Shown: in pieces, positions 1 through 12,438 of the stretch | Numbering within the stretch: position 1 is the first letter of the stretch | Layout: every line of letters starts with the position of its first letter | Source: Amia ocellicauda | Taxonomy: Eukaryota > Chordata > Actinopteri > Amiiformes > Amiidae | Reading direction: 5' to 3' | NCBI RefSeq assembly: GCF_036373705.1 | Contig: NC_089854.1 | Location: forward strand, 29,446,725 to 29,510,724 | DNA: 64,000 nt | Notes under the pieces: model-generated | Database searches by the model: none | What the model saw: the letters and a program-made list of their open reading frames with translations, nothing else | Told to the model about the DNA's origin: nothing | Program-made: the position numbers and the translations under genes

Positions 1-690
1 CCAGCTGTACTGACTGATGCAGACACTGAAAGGAGTGAATTATGGATGTACCACCATGTTTCCTGACACTGCACGTGACAGATTGAAATGCCTTGGAGAC
101 AGATAGTGAAACATTTATCATAAATGAGCATCTCAGAAAATTAACGGTTGTCTGAAATGCATGAATCTTGGCATTTCTAAAGTGTTCCAGAGCTGGCACT
201 GCTGTCATTAAAGTGTTTTTCACAATACATTCATGGAGTTATACACGTAACAGAAAGTTATGAATATGAAGAATTGTGATTTATGCATGTGATATTGACT
301 GGATATGAATCTGATATAAACATGATGTGTTAAGTGTTCTGGGAAAATACATCAATAAACATCTTCCCATCACCCTCCCAAACAATTTTGCCACCTTTAC
401 GAAAATAAAAACTACAATCTTTTCTAGCTGGATGAAAGTGCAGATAGTCACATTCCTTAGCCAGGTCAGAGTTTTCAAAAAAGGTTGTGCACGTTTGGCT
501 CTAGCCGGTGAAGTGCCCACTTGACAAGTCCAAAGAGGTCAACAATGAGGAGCTCTATTACTCCTTTCAAGTGCAGACAGCATGTCAAATGAATTCCTGC
601 AGACAACCTGAGAGAGAGAGAGAGGGACCGAGAGAGAGAGAGAGAGAGAGATCCTAGTCTGAATGAGAAGCAATAGCAAGGGTGTCTTAC
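1..690. other. Left edge, no supported gene
   Basis: No exon with convincing splice sites was seen here. If the minus-strand gene whose exon ends at 691 is real, this is the start of its next intron. A GA-rich simple repeat lies at about 612-650. Confidence 0.4.
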
Positions 691-3600
691 GTGCGCCAGT
701 GGTTTGCTTCTGATGGTGACGGTGGGGCGGTATTGGTGGAAATCAGTCTCGATCACGCAAACTTTCTTCTCCATCCTCAGAGAGCGCAGACCGTCATCTT
801 GCCATGGTGAGGCTCACACAGGAAGCATGCGTTTGGCAGAAGCAGCCCTGTTACCCGAGCTTTCAAAAATGCTCAGAGGCAGAGGGGGAGGTAACAAGTG
901 CTAAAAAAGAAAAAAATACAAATGAGCTCCCCCCCCCCACTACCACCACCACCACCAACGCCTCAACTACACACCACCCTCTGAGGTGGCGCTCGCATTA
1001 ACCCCCTCTAGACTGCAGGAATTCCTCGCTGAAAGATCCTGCCTCTCTTTCCCCTGTGGGGCTCAGGCCTGGGAAGACTCTTCAGATCAAAGGGAAAACT
1101 TGCACACAAAATACACATAAAGGGAAAGCTTTAGAGAGCAAACTGCACTGACAGACTCACCTGAAGCAAAAGCAGCCCAGGTTTGAAAACAGCAATTGTC
1201 AGTTCTAGAACACCTATTGTTAGTGAATGCCGTGCTTTAGAAACTGTCTTGCACACCCTGTTTTCAGTATTCTGAGGCATCAAAGTGTTAAAGGCTTGTA
1301 ACTTCAACCAGGAAAATTGTTGCCGCGAATTCTGCCACATGAAGCTCTCATCGCTGACACTCTCCAACCTGCAGATTTCTCACAGGGCTGAGGGAGGGAC
1401 GGCAACAATGAGGCTCATAGTTTCGCATTACACTGTTGGTACCTTCATGACAAATGAAGCTAAACAGACAGGCTTCCATAAGGGCCTGGGGATTACAGAT
1501 ATGTGTACAGAATGGTGAAAAAACTATGTTTATATAAGTTTAAATTCCTGTTGACTGTCTCCTCAAATGCCAGCTTGAATTTCCAAAAACTCACAAACAT
1601 GCACATTTGAAGACAGACAGTTCTGCTATTCAAAAGGGGCAGCTTAAAGGCAGCTTTAAAATGTGGTTTCTAGGTCTGTTTAGCTGTACAAAAAGATTTG
1701 TACATCTCCAATAGCCCTCACTTCACCATTAGATTGTTTGCAATCACAGCTGAAGAAAACCTATGATTTAACTGTTACGTTTTGATATAGGTAATTAGTA
1801 TTTCATTTTCTTAACATTTGCATGTAATTTACTAGCTGAGCACCGCTGGGCTTTTCAGGCACATTTTAGATCCAAAAAGACGATTTTTATAATCTGCAAC
1901 AACATAAGAGAGCATACACGAAGGATTTAGTGTAGGAGTTAAATCTGGGAGTCTTAAATCCATCTTCACTATTTCAACAGAGATAGCACATCTGGAAGGC
2001 TGAAAGCACAGAAAGTCTCACCAACAGAACACTCCATATGAGAATTCTAAAGTGCAAGTGTGCCAATGAGACCTACATGTGAAAACACAATTATTATTTT
2101 GAATATCCCTATACAGTAGATCATTGTTTCTGTAACAGGTATTTCAGTGATTGTAATAGAAAAGGATTCAGTTTTGCTGCAGGGATAGTAACTAGGCTGT
2201 GTGTTTACAAAGCAAGGCAACAAAACGGTCTTCTGACTTTCTGCAAATACGTTCCATTTTCTTACTGAAGCTAGAGCTTCATTTGTTGTTGTTGTTACTG
2301 CTTTTTGCTTTGCATGGAGTTTCACCTTTTTGGAGCATTGTAATTTATCTTGAGAAAAGGGTTTTGTATATGTCTGAGTAGCTGTATAAACACCTGAAAT
2401 GTTTCCCCCCCACCTTTTTTGGGGTTATTAAAAAGCAATGTTTACAATTACAAAATACGTTGTCTTCAAAGCAAATGATTCTAATCTTTTTCCCCCCTTT
2501 GAAGTTTAAAAATTATCAAGGGTCGCCTTTCAATGTGTTTGTTCTGGAAAACACCTTACTTTAAAGTGAGTGTTAAACCTACACATGACAACTACATGAT
2601 AAGAGCCTTCCAACTAAAAAATTACAGTGAGCTTTGGGAACTACAAAAAAAAGTCTGCAAGACATTTATTGGAGAGATCACCCCTGTGGCCTTGAAGCAA
2701 TTAAAAGGTGCTTAACAAAAGATTAAGAATTCTCAATTTCAACCTGAAATGAAAAGGAAAAAACCCCACTAATATTTCGTGTGAAGAAAGCAGTCTTTGA
2801 GTTCAGGTAAAGGTGAACTCTTGCTCTAGACATCCCTGCCATATCATCATTTTACTGCAGGTCAGGAAAAGCAGAACAACAGCAACAAAAGTCAAGTTCA
2901 GGTATGGGATGGAAAATCCATACAACTTCACCCATAACCTGACTGACTTTATCTATGTGTGGGCATGCGAGTATATTGCCATACCGAGTCCCGAAACAGA
3001 ACCGAGACCTCAAAAACGCAATCTTCATCAAAGGATCATCTCATTCATGCACTAAACTACAAGCCTTCTCTATAAGTATGTAGAGGACAAAGCATATACA
3101 ATCCTTATTAAATAAAGAAAGGTGGTACAGGACTAATTACCTTCTAGATGTGGCAATGAAATGGTACACTTATATGGAGGTAGCATAGATTGGTAGCAAT
3201 ATGCCCCAAAATGTCCTAATCCTGCTGTGCACAAATTTGATATCATGCAAATTCGAGAAGACTTCAATCCTCAGACTCTTCCTTCGCTTGCTGTGTTCTG
3301 AGTTCAAAAGCTTTGTGTTTAACAGTTGAAAAGTACTAATAGCCCACTTAGGCCCTACTCATATTTAGTCAAAGCCTTTACAACCAGTCATCTGGAGTTC
3401 ATTCATAACAACCTCTAAGAAATACAGTAGACAAATATCATATTCCAAATTAAAACTAATAGGCTTGAGTAATGTATAAGTAATGCCCCACCCCCCCACT
3501 CCTTATTAAAAGGAACCATATTGGGATTCAAGTTTTAATTTTCCAAGGCAAAATAAAGATCAAATCAACATATATAGTGCTAAGCTAAGAAAAGCTAGGC

Positions 3601-6346
3601 CCTTTAACATAGACACATACATTGGAGCTCAAACAGACCCTACACACTCCAGTATCGAAACATGCATCAGGGTGGTGAGATTTAAGCCACTCAAAGTCAT
3701 ACATATTTGAAAAAGCATTTAAAGCGACAGAAAAGTGTATTTTGTTTGGGAGGTCACTTAACGTATAAGTGATTCCCAATATGGCTACATTTTTCTACCG
3801 AATTGGTGGTAACCTTTCAAACCCCGGCTTTGAAGTTTCAGATTCCATAAGCTTATCCAAATAAAGTGCAAGGGAGAGACTTCTACCAGCTACTTTTGGG
3901 GGCTATACTTCAATATCAGACTGAAGGGATCAAGCACAACTTCCTCCTTTAAATTCAATAAACATTACTTTATTTAAACATGAGATCAAAGACTATGTGA
4001 ATCGTTCTGCTTTTTGTGCATATGACGAAACTGTAAACAAGCACCTTGTGTGTACTACAGGGCCTGGGGGAAAGGGTCAGTGTGGTCAAGGGTCTTTCCC
4101 CATATTACACCAGTAAAACATTGCTGCTGGAAAGGCATGGTAAGGGTCCAGAAACACTTGAACATCTGGGGTCGGCTAAATCTAAATGTGCACACAACAC
4201 CTTTTAAGGAACACCTTTTTATTGAAATACGATGGTAAGATTTTAGAGGTGAGAAGAACTGAGAAAGGCCGTTACAATCTGTCGGGGAAAAACAACAACA
4301 AAACAGGGCTGTGATTATCAGTGGTGGAGACATTAACCAATTGCAAAAATGAAAAGAAAGTGTCACACTGTACAGGCAGAAGTGATCATAGACACCACTA
4401 CAGTGTAGACGATGGGTGCATTGCTACACGCCTCACTTACCATGGGTTGCATGTTGTGTTAAAGTGCATTGGTATAGTTACAGCCAGGTGTTCTACATAC
4501 CTGCTGGTTTATCAAGCTGCAATAAAAAGATAAAATAAATAACTCAGTCAAAAAAGTCAAAGGTATATCACTGCCCCCCCTTACAATGCACTGCACAAGA
4601 CAATACATGTTTATAAAGTCAATTAAAGGGGAGAAATCGCTGAGACACACCGCCAAAGGGGGAGTATCAATTTGCCACATAAGGGCAGATTTGAGATTCT
4701 CATAAAAACAAGACATCTGTAAATAGAACAGAAAAGTAGTCTGTAAGTTTGTATTATGAATAACAAAGCACTACTGTACCAACAGGAATGTTGAATTGGG
4801 AATCTTCAGAATAAAGATGCTTTTTAATCATTAATACTCCACGTTAGCATGCAAATTACATGGTGATGAAAGGCTTTTTCAAAACGCAAATCAACAGTAT
4901 TTTAATATTAAGGGGAACGTATTATTACAAAATAAGGTGTATACATAATATGGAATCTTTCACTGGGAGACGTTTTAAGGAAGTGTTGAGCTTGACAAGG
5001 AACTGTGAAAAGTACATAAACACAGAGAGAGAGAGATACAGACAGAAACACAATTACAGAGATTGATGAGTGAAATTCATACGTTCAAATTTGAAATAGA
5101 ATGCACAGGTTTCCTTAGGTTTTAAGATAACAAAACAAACAAATATATAAATACGATAATCATCAGAACTGTTTTTATCCCCTTAAAAAAAAGATACATC
5201 ACATCCAAATGAAAATTAGCAGAATCAAGTATTCTTACACTGTGGTTCCTTTAAGGCTGTTATAAAGCTTACCATAGTGAGATGAGTTTCTGGCATTTGG
5301 CCATTTCTTTATGAATAGCACTCTTGTATTTGAGGACACATTTCACGATAAGCTGCATGTCTCCCGATACTCGGCAAGAGATTGTCTCGCAGTCCTGAAC
5401 CCACTCCTGAAACACAAAAACACACATGTAGGCAACTTAACTTACACAAATACCTATAGTCTATAACATTGTATGTTTTTTTTTTAATGAGAAAGTAATC
5501 TAACTGTAAACAGATCTTTTTTTTGGCTTCTTAATTTCCTAGGGTGTTAAAATCTATGTAACTGTTTGGGTGTTGTTAACCCAAAGTTGTAACTCCGTTC
5601 AAAGTTTAAACAACCTTACTATTTTCTCTGGGCAGTTCTGGTGTAAAATATATATATAATTGAACAAACAATATGAATTAAACTAAATCAGTGAGCAACA
5701 GTGTTTTCAGTGTTTTATACATCTCTAAATTTGCAAGCTGCTCCTAATACACCTTGGCTGCTCTCAAACTCTACCTTGCTGTCCTCCAATGGTATGTATG
5801 ATCATGCATTTGGCTGTGACCTATGTTTTGAAATACACTGACTTTCATTCAAGATCATTTATTAAGCATAAAGAACATGCAAAGTAATTGGGAGTGGACA
5901 GGGATCAAACCCTAGATCCTGACTATCCATCTACATATCAATGCATCTGAGTATGTGGACTCAAAGCAAAGGGAATGAGTATTTGTAATGGATTTAAAAT
6001 AAATCTTCAATGTCTGTGTGCACATACAATAAAAACGTTCTGCATGTTTCTTATGCATTGAAATGCATATCTATCTAGGTAGCACTAGTGAATGACACTG
6101 TATTGCCACTTTATGGTAGTAGAGTGTAATAATGATAGGGAAGTCCAGGGTTAAATACATGACACACTTGCACATAGCTCATGTTATTCTTCAGCACAAT
6201 CATTCATGTGCTGTCTTGACACATGCGAGTGGAATTTGATTAATTAAAGATTTGTTTCAGCATCACTTTATGCATCATCGGAGCTTGACTTAAATTATAC
6301 CTTCAGATAAAATTGGACCTGTTTGTGCATCTGCACAAGACGTGTC

Positions 6347-6385
<39 letters not shown>

Positions 6386-9300
6386 TTGGTATTTATTGTC
6401 ACAATCAAGATAGATGTTTCCTGAACTGTCACATTAAATTAATGTAATAACTCTGTACAGTAATAGAGTGTTTAAATAAGGCAAGGATAATTTATTATCG
6501 CACATTTCTCTCAAGATACGACGATACATTAATAAATGAATGCATTATATTAGCCTAATCGGTGTTCACCTGCAGGCACCATAATACTGTGGGTTGTGAA
6601 AAACAATATCTGTAATTCTTGAACGAAACTGCCGATAGCGTTTACGAATTAAATTAGATAAGCAAATATGTATATTGATATACAAGTTTGGCACTGGATG
6701 TTTGAAATAACACACTTTTGATGATGATGATGAAGCTCACTTAAAAAAAAATGCTGTATATTTAACAGACAAATGTTTGAAAGCAGAAAACTAATTTACT
6801 CAACTTACCCACGTTCGTCTTGATTAGGCTTTAGCTTGCAAATCACATGTTGTTTGCACTTCCTTCGAGAAGAAAGCAAAATCGGCCTTTTTCTTACAAG
6901 CAACTCTGGTTCTTTAAAATGTTTATTTTCTAATTAAACAGGGACAAGCAAAGAACAACAGAACCAGATCTGGAACAAGTATTTCTACTCTTGTTTTCAT
7001 GTATCTGTTATATTTGTGCATCCCACACAATGTATTGTCGATCCTATTTTGTGTTAGGGTTATTTTGATACCCAGCATTTGTACATGCATTGTACACATC
7101 ATACCATAACACCCTACATTTCATCCCACTGCAGGAATGGTGGAGACCAGATCAGGTCACATTTTACCAGATTTGTTGCTTCTTGTTAGAAAATCGTTCG
7201 TCGTAGATTTGCTGCACGCTGTAATTCTCCCACATTCCATTGCATGGACGTCTGCATAACTCACTGCCTCCATAAATCAACATGATCCTGAGCAAGAGGT
7301 GTCCGCCGCGACAGGTTGCAGGTACATGTAGATGAATAATTGTTTTGGAGAGGAGCAGAAATGATAATGCAGGATGGTGAACCACTGAGCAATAAATATA
7401 CATGACAGAAGTCAATAGGAATCAATAAGCATGACATTTTCCCAGGAAAACATATGAGGGCCGAGTGGGGAGTGTCAGTCTATAGCTAGTCCGGTCTCTC
7501 GTTTTGAACCCCACTGGGAATGTGTGGGCGATACTCCACAAATCCTTCTGAGAGTGTTCCCAGTAAATCCTCTTCCCCTACCACACTGATATGTAGACTC
7601 TGTGCCAAGAATGGGTTGCAGTCCCACAGGTACTGGTGTCATCTTGTGCATAAGTCACAAGACTAGCTCTGCAAAGTGCTGAGCACACTCATTGTGCACA
7701 GTTATGTCCCAGGTATGTGATAAAGGGAGGGGGGGTGGCATAGAAGTCACAGTAAATTGAAGTACTATCAATACATACGGACGCACGAGTATAAGGAAGC
7801 ATAGTTAAATAAAGTGCATAATAGCAAGAGTGCTGAACAGAATAGGCTGCTGTATATCTGGCAAAGTCGGAACAGACGTGTCTTGAGTAATCGCCAGCAG
7901 TTGGTCAGGGACTGTGTGGTCCTGACCTCAGTGGGAAGTTAATTCCAACATGTGAAGAAAGCAAATCTCAATTTATGTGGAATACAAGTGGGAAAGACTT
8001 CAGACCATGCGCCAGATTAAACGAAAACTTTGACCCGCACACTAATAGAAAACTACAGAACTGTACTCAGTCACGGCTTCATTTTTAGTAAGATGACACT
8101 TTCTTCCAATCAGAAATGTAGCCGCTATCATGAACAGGTTTGTAGTTTTCTATTAGCGGGTGGGTCAAAGTTTTGATTACATATGGCCTCATGTTAGTTG
8201 TCATTTTCATTTTATTTTTGCTGGCAGAAAATCTGATGTGGGCACAATACAGGGATTTATGTAAAATATGCAGTATGATTATTGTAAGGATGAAACATAT
8301 TTGTGGAAGCGATAATGACAAGAAAAATATTAACATTAACTGAAACAACAAAAGGATACTTTTTTTTTTTCCTGGGAAAGGGGGGCATTTATTTCCTTAG
8401 GAAGTGTGGCAGGCATGCAAACATGAACCAAAGCAAGATGCTTTGAAGTCCCTGCCCTCCATTTACGATGCTTTTTAAATGACAACCTCATAGTAAAAAG
8501 GAGAGAAAAGGTAAATATGTACATGTTGGTAGCCATAGTTACAAAGCAACAATGTTGAGTGGCCTCCTAATGTCATTAACTTTATCTTCAACAGAATCCC
8601 CTTTACACTCCCATAGCACTCACAGACAGGGAGGGCAGTAAGTCCTGCCTTTGGCTCCAGTCCACTTTGGGATGGGTGTAGTCATAAAACGGTGTGTAGG
8701 TTTTGATTAATTGTCAAACTCCTTCCCTGATGAAAATACAAGTAAATTCCAGATTGCCTAACCAAATTATCACACATATTACTTGAGGTAAGACAACCTG
8801 TTCATCACAACCCAATGAACTCCTGACATTTAAGTCTGCACCACTAGTTCAACTAGAAGAGCATGGTGCTTTAAAAGCTCACTGGGTGACTTTATTGTCA
8901 ATAATGACTTGTTAAGTCACAGTACAATATGACAAATGGAGTTGTCATCAAAAGCTTTAATCAAATGAGCAGGGCTTAATTCTTCTGAAAATGGCTGCAT
9001 TGACATTTAGTCATAAATTAAGTTCCCCTTAACAGGAGGTTCAACAGCAGGTTCTGTGTGTGACTCATAGAAGTGTATGCATATTACTTTGTCTCTTTCA
9101 GATGAGATGTTATGCTGAGGATAAATGTATTTGCTAAATCATAATCATGTATTGCTTTATTGTAAGTATAAATTAATCCCACAACCAAATTAAATGTCTT
9201 GAACTGTATATCCCCTTTGGTTGCTGTTAATTATATTGTTCAAGAAATGCCACACAAACTCAAAATAGAAATTAATCCAGGGAAATAGATATGCATGTTG

Positions 9301-10349
9301 TTTACACACACACACAAATTGGTAATTTATATACCATTAGAAAAAAAAAAAAAGGCAATTCAAATGTATCCTAATATGACTCATCCAATTTGAAGAACTT
9401 GTATTATGAAACTCCTCAGAAAAGACCATATGAATTTATAAAAAAGCTACATTTTACATACTTTTTATCATCTCCTTACAGACACAACAAAGACACCGTT
9501 TGTTTGGTTCAATTTCTTATACGTCCGTTTATGCAGAAAGAATGCTACATACCTCGGTTATAATGGAAACAACCTTGAAAAGTCCCGCATTGGTGAGATT
9601 ACCTATTTGGATACAAAGCACATTCTTGTAACATACGCTTCTTTCTTTATTATTTTGAAAAGACTGAAAGACATGGTACTGTGTCAGGTAGTATTTGTAC
9701 TGTACTGTTTAACTGCTATAGCATTCTTTGTCTTGATAAAGTAAATCTACCTGGAACATATAATCCTGTCTTGTTTACAAAATGCTTTGACATTTTTATC
9801 CTATGGTATCAAACTAAATAGCTCCACACAGACCAACTACTACCATATCTATGAAATCTCTAAATAATAAACTGTGTGACCTGTTATTGATTCACGGAAT
9901 GGTGAACAACAAAAAAACCATGATTAATAATACAATACTAATTTACCAATACCAAGAAGAATGTTAAGACAAAGTTATACATACAGGATTTAAGATGTAA
10001 TCTGCTCACTTCTCTCGTCACCTCTGTGCAAATATCTATTGATGTTTTTACACACAACCGCAAGAAATACATTGACAAATATGTTGCTGTTTCTTAAAGT
10101 TGCTTCTGTTGTCCGAGAACAGTCAAGGCAAGATTTGTGCTCAGTCCAACACCAGTGACCTTAAGTCTCCTCAGTCTATTTAAAGTATAATGTTGTCACC
10201 TTACATGCAACGTATTCCATGATACACACAACTAATCCCAGCAGAGATTCCTGATACAGATAAAGATAGTAAAGGCTCCCACGCAAGGTGCCAAAATAAG
10301 TTCTTGTGTACATCTGCAGATACTGACCAACACTAAGCCTCAAAGCATG
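691..10349 (-). CDS. Unrecognised multi-exon gene, partial (four internal exons)
   Basis: Four open exons on the minus strand chain together in phase. Exon b is 10200-10349 (50 codons, donor AAG|GTGACA). Exon c is 9553-9663 (37 codons, strong acceptor CTTTCAG, donor GAG|GTATGT). Exon d is 5273-5406 (44 codons plus 2 nt, acceptor TGTTTCAG, donor TATG|GTAAGC). Exon e is 691-775 (1 nt plus 28 codons, donor CAC|GTAAGA). Phases run 0-0, 0-0, 0-2, 2-0 without a stop. Exon b encodes a hydrophobic, Tyr-rich stretch (GSLYYLYLYQESLLGLVVC). Exon c contains GNLTNAGLFKVVSIITE and exon d contains EWVQDCETISCRVSGDMQL. Exon e reads MEKKVCVIETDFHQYRPTV. I do not recognise the family. The acceptor of exon b is a CAGAG tandem that must use its second AG if the preceding exon ends in phase 0. 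If exon d is not spliced at its donor it ends at a TAA (5269-5271), giving a possible alternative terminus; AATAAA on this strand near 4211-4216 could then serve as polyA signal. The gene lies downstream of pts on the same strand and runs off the left edge. Exons c and d are the strongest; e is weaker. Confidence 0.5.
776..5272. other. Probable intron (or 3' UTR plus intergenic), no repeat recognised
   Basis: This lies between candidate exons e and d of the unrecognised minus-strand gene. Short ORFs here have no splice context or recognisable protein. If the gene instead ends at the TAA at 5269-5271, part of 4200-5268 would be its 3' UTR. Confidence 0.35.
6349..6385. repeat. (TTA)n microsatellite
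   Basis: About twelve TTA units in a row. In this genome such tracts often mark the 3' tail of L2-type LINEs, but no adjacent L2 tail is recognisable here. Confidence 0.85.
7850..7975 (-). mobile_element. L2-like LINE fragment
   Basis: The stretch with GTCTTGAGTAATCGCC and GACCTCAGTGGGAAG closely resembles 29896-29990, the antisense 3' coding part of the L2 element elsewhere in this window. That gives a degraded fragment in minus orientation. Ends are approximate. Confidence 0.55.
8024..8174. repeat. Long inverted repeat (foldback/MITE candidate)
   Basis: Arms of about 40 bp at 8024-8064 and 8134-8174 are inverted copies with few mismatches. Both carry CTAATAGAAAACTAC, and the left arm has AAAACTTTGACCC. 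They enclose a loop of about 70 bp. This could be a short non-autonomous DNA element or a hairpin-forming remnant. Confidence 0.65.
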
Positions 10350-11310
10350 CTCTGCAGTCAGCAAATTTCACATGACCCGCTAACGTTCAGGACAACTCTT
10401 TCAGAAAACTACTTCTGTTGGTGAAGAGGCGAAATACCCCCATCACCTTTTTTCCCCCCCGAGAAGATATTTATGCCAAAAATAGACTAAAGGAAAATCT
10501 TAGGATTATTAGTGACTAAATTAAATGATTAAAGCAGGATTAGCAGACACTTATGCATAAGAATAGTCACCCTGAGAAACCCCATATACATATAGGCACC
10601 GGAATCTGGAAGAATGATGAACATAGTTTTTTTTTTTCAACTGAATGGCATTACTTGGTACAAGGTCTTTGTTCTCATAAGATCTCTATCAGCCAATTTT
10701 CATAAGCTTTGAGTAGATTTTAATTCCCCATACTCAGTGGCTGCAGTTCATAATACGTACAGTAAAGACAGATCAAAATGCCATGAGAAACATACTTAGT
10801 TTGTTTGGTTTAGTTTTTTACAAATTGACTCACATGTCAATAGATCCATGAGAAATGCATCAGTAGGAATGGCTACAAATGATCCATTAATCTGAAGCTC
10901 ATCTTCTTAGTAGCAATTCAAGCTCAAAATCTGCTTATCAGTCAGACACCTGTTGTTTCTGGCGATTGTGGTACGGACATTAACATGAGGAATACCGTGT
11001 CTCTCTTCATTATGTACAAAACTTTGCAAATCTAACAGTCAAGCTTAATACGAATATATAGCCTATAAATTAAACATATCTAGAATAGAATAGCCCATAT
11101 TGATATTGATAAACTGGGGTGTTTTTCTCCCAATCAATTCAGTGAAATATATCTGTACACAAAACAGCTGGAAGTGAACTGAATAAAAATTGAATTAATG
11201 ATGTTGCTTTCAAAATGTAAATTCTCATTCCCAATCTCTATGGGGTTTTCAATTCCTATTCAAGAATTAGACCAAAAAGTCTCAATTTGACTTCAGAGTA
11301 ATATTCAGAC

Positions 11311-11312
<2 letters not shown>

Positions 11313-11348
<36 letters not shown>
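11313..11348. repeat. (GT)n microsatellite
   Basis: About eighteen GT units in a row. Confidence 0.9.
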
Positions 11349-11349
<1 letters not shown>

Positions 11350-11594
11350 TGCTTCTGCTTTTTATCCCCCATCAGATTAAACTAGTTCCTATTCAGAGAA
11401 ACCGACCGAAGCAAGATCATGCTCACTAATCTTTACAAGAGTGAAGCTATAGTGACAGCCAGGGGTTAAGGGGACTCTGTGAACTGTGGCATTCTGGAAT
11501 AATGGCCGCACAAGGCTATTAGCAGAATCACTTAAAGGCATTACAGTGGCCAATTAAAACAAAATAGATCTGAGCCCATCTGCACGCATGTTAC

Positions 11595-11683
11595 CTTAAG
11601 GTGCACTTTTTTGTTCATGCAAAAGATGTCATAATCGGTCACACTTCCATTTACATGAATAGACTTCTTAAAAAGCCTTTTAT
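11595..11683 (-). CDS. Possible upstream exon of the unrecognised gene
   Basis: This is an 89-nt open stretch (2 nt plus 29 codons, containing SIHVNGSVTDYDIFCMNKKV). It ends in a good donor AAG|GTAACA in phase 0, as candidate exon b would need. The acceptor ATCACAG lacks a clear pyrimidine tract, and joining to exon b needs the second AG of a CAGAG. No first exon with a matching phase was found upstream. It may be chance. Confidence 0.25.
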
Positions 11684-12438
11684 CTGTGATCAATTACAGC
11701 TCTACACTGATTAATTAATGCCGTTAACTTTAATTCCTTTCTACAGTTCACAAACCCTGTATTTACATGCCACTTATAATGTACTTACAATGTAAAACAA
11801 AGGATTAATAGCACCCTCTGCTGTGTAATCATGGCAAGCATATTTTGTGTCATTGTGGTGAATTTGAGTTGATATGGATGTCTTCTAGATTATATATGCT
11901 TTTTAGGACGGAAGATTTGTGTTGTTGCAAGTTGTGAAAGGCATTGTTACAGGGTATGTTACGGGGGTTCCTGGGATTTAAAAGTTGGATCACAACAGTT
12001 AATTTCAGCTGTACCACTAGTAATCAAAGTACGTTTTACTGGATTTCACTACTTTCATTTACACCTCTATAAAGGGTTGAAGGTAAACCTGTTTTGACTT
12101 CAGAATATCCATTGTAAAGAAAACAAACATCTGATGTGCCATAATTATTAATAATTCTTATGAAAATGAGTGAGAGTTAATCAGCAAATAAACCACATTC
12201 TAGCTTAGGCTTTCGCTCTCTTCATATATGTAGTGAAAGAAAAAGTTCAGTAATCACTGTAAATATATTATTTTATAAGGCTTTAGAATTGCAGACATTT
12301 GAAAAACTAAGAATCACATATTTGGCAGTGTTATAAATTACAGCTTTCACAAACGCTAAACATTCTACATTAAACAAAATGCCACTGTGCATTCATTCAC
12401 TTTGGTCCCAATAGCATTCTCCATCTCTAATCACTAAT

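Larger units (their letters stand above)
5407..9552. other. Probable intron with repeats
   Basis: This separates candidate exons d and c. It contains a TTA microsatellite (about 6349-6385), an L2-related fragment (about 7850-7975), a foldback structure (8024-8174) and a repeat-like, GC-richer stretch at about 7440-7700 that I could not classify. No coding exon is supported. Confidence 0.4.
10350..12438. other. Stretch between pts stop and candidate exon b
   Basis: It contains the pts 3' UTR just below 12439, a (GT)n tract at about 11313-11348, and a possible further exon at 11595-11683 described separately. Nothing else coding was supported. Confidence 0.4.

Noticed and set aside
475..774. 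99-codon ORF reading through the GA repeat
   Set aside because: Only its first 28 codons before the GTAAGA donor look exon-like; the rest is Ser-Leu repeats from the GA/CT microsatellite.
5880..5960. tRNA-like B-box sequence, possible SINE
   Set aside because: Only a partial B-box match; no A box at correct spacing and no second copy in the window.
7164..7415. 83-codon minus-strand ORF
   Set aside because: No splice sites, no recognisable domain, and it lies beside repeat-like sequence; it does not join in phase with the neighbouring candidate exons.
11798..11862. Possible first exon starting MTQNMLAMITQQ with a good GTAAGT donor
   Set aside because: It ends in phase 2, which does not fit the 2-nt start of the candidate exon at 11595-11683; no consistent join found.
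1..12438. Search for GAS7, expected beside recoverin from the human gene order
   Set aside because: None of the exons found resembles GAS7 SH3, WW or F-BAR segments.
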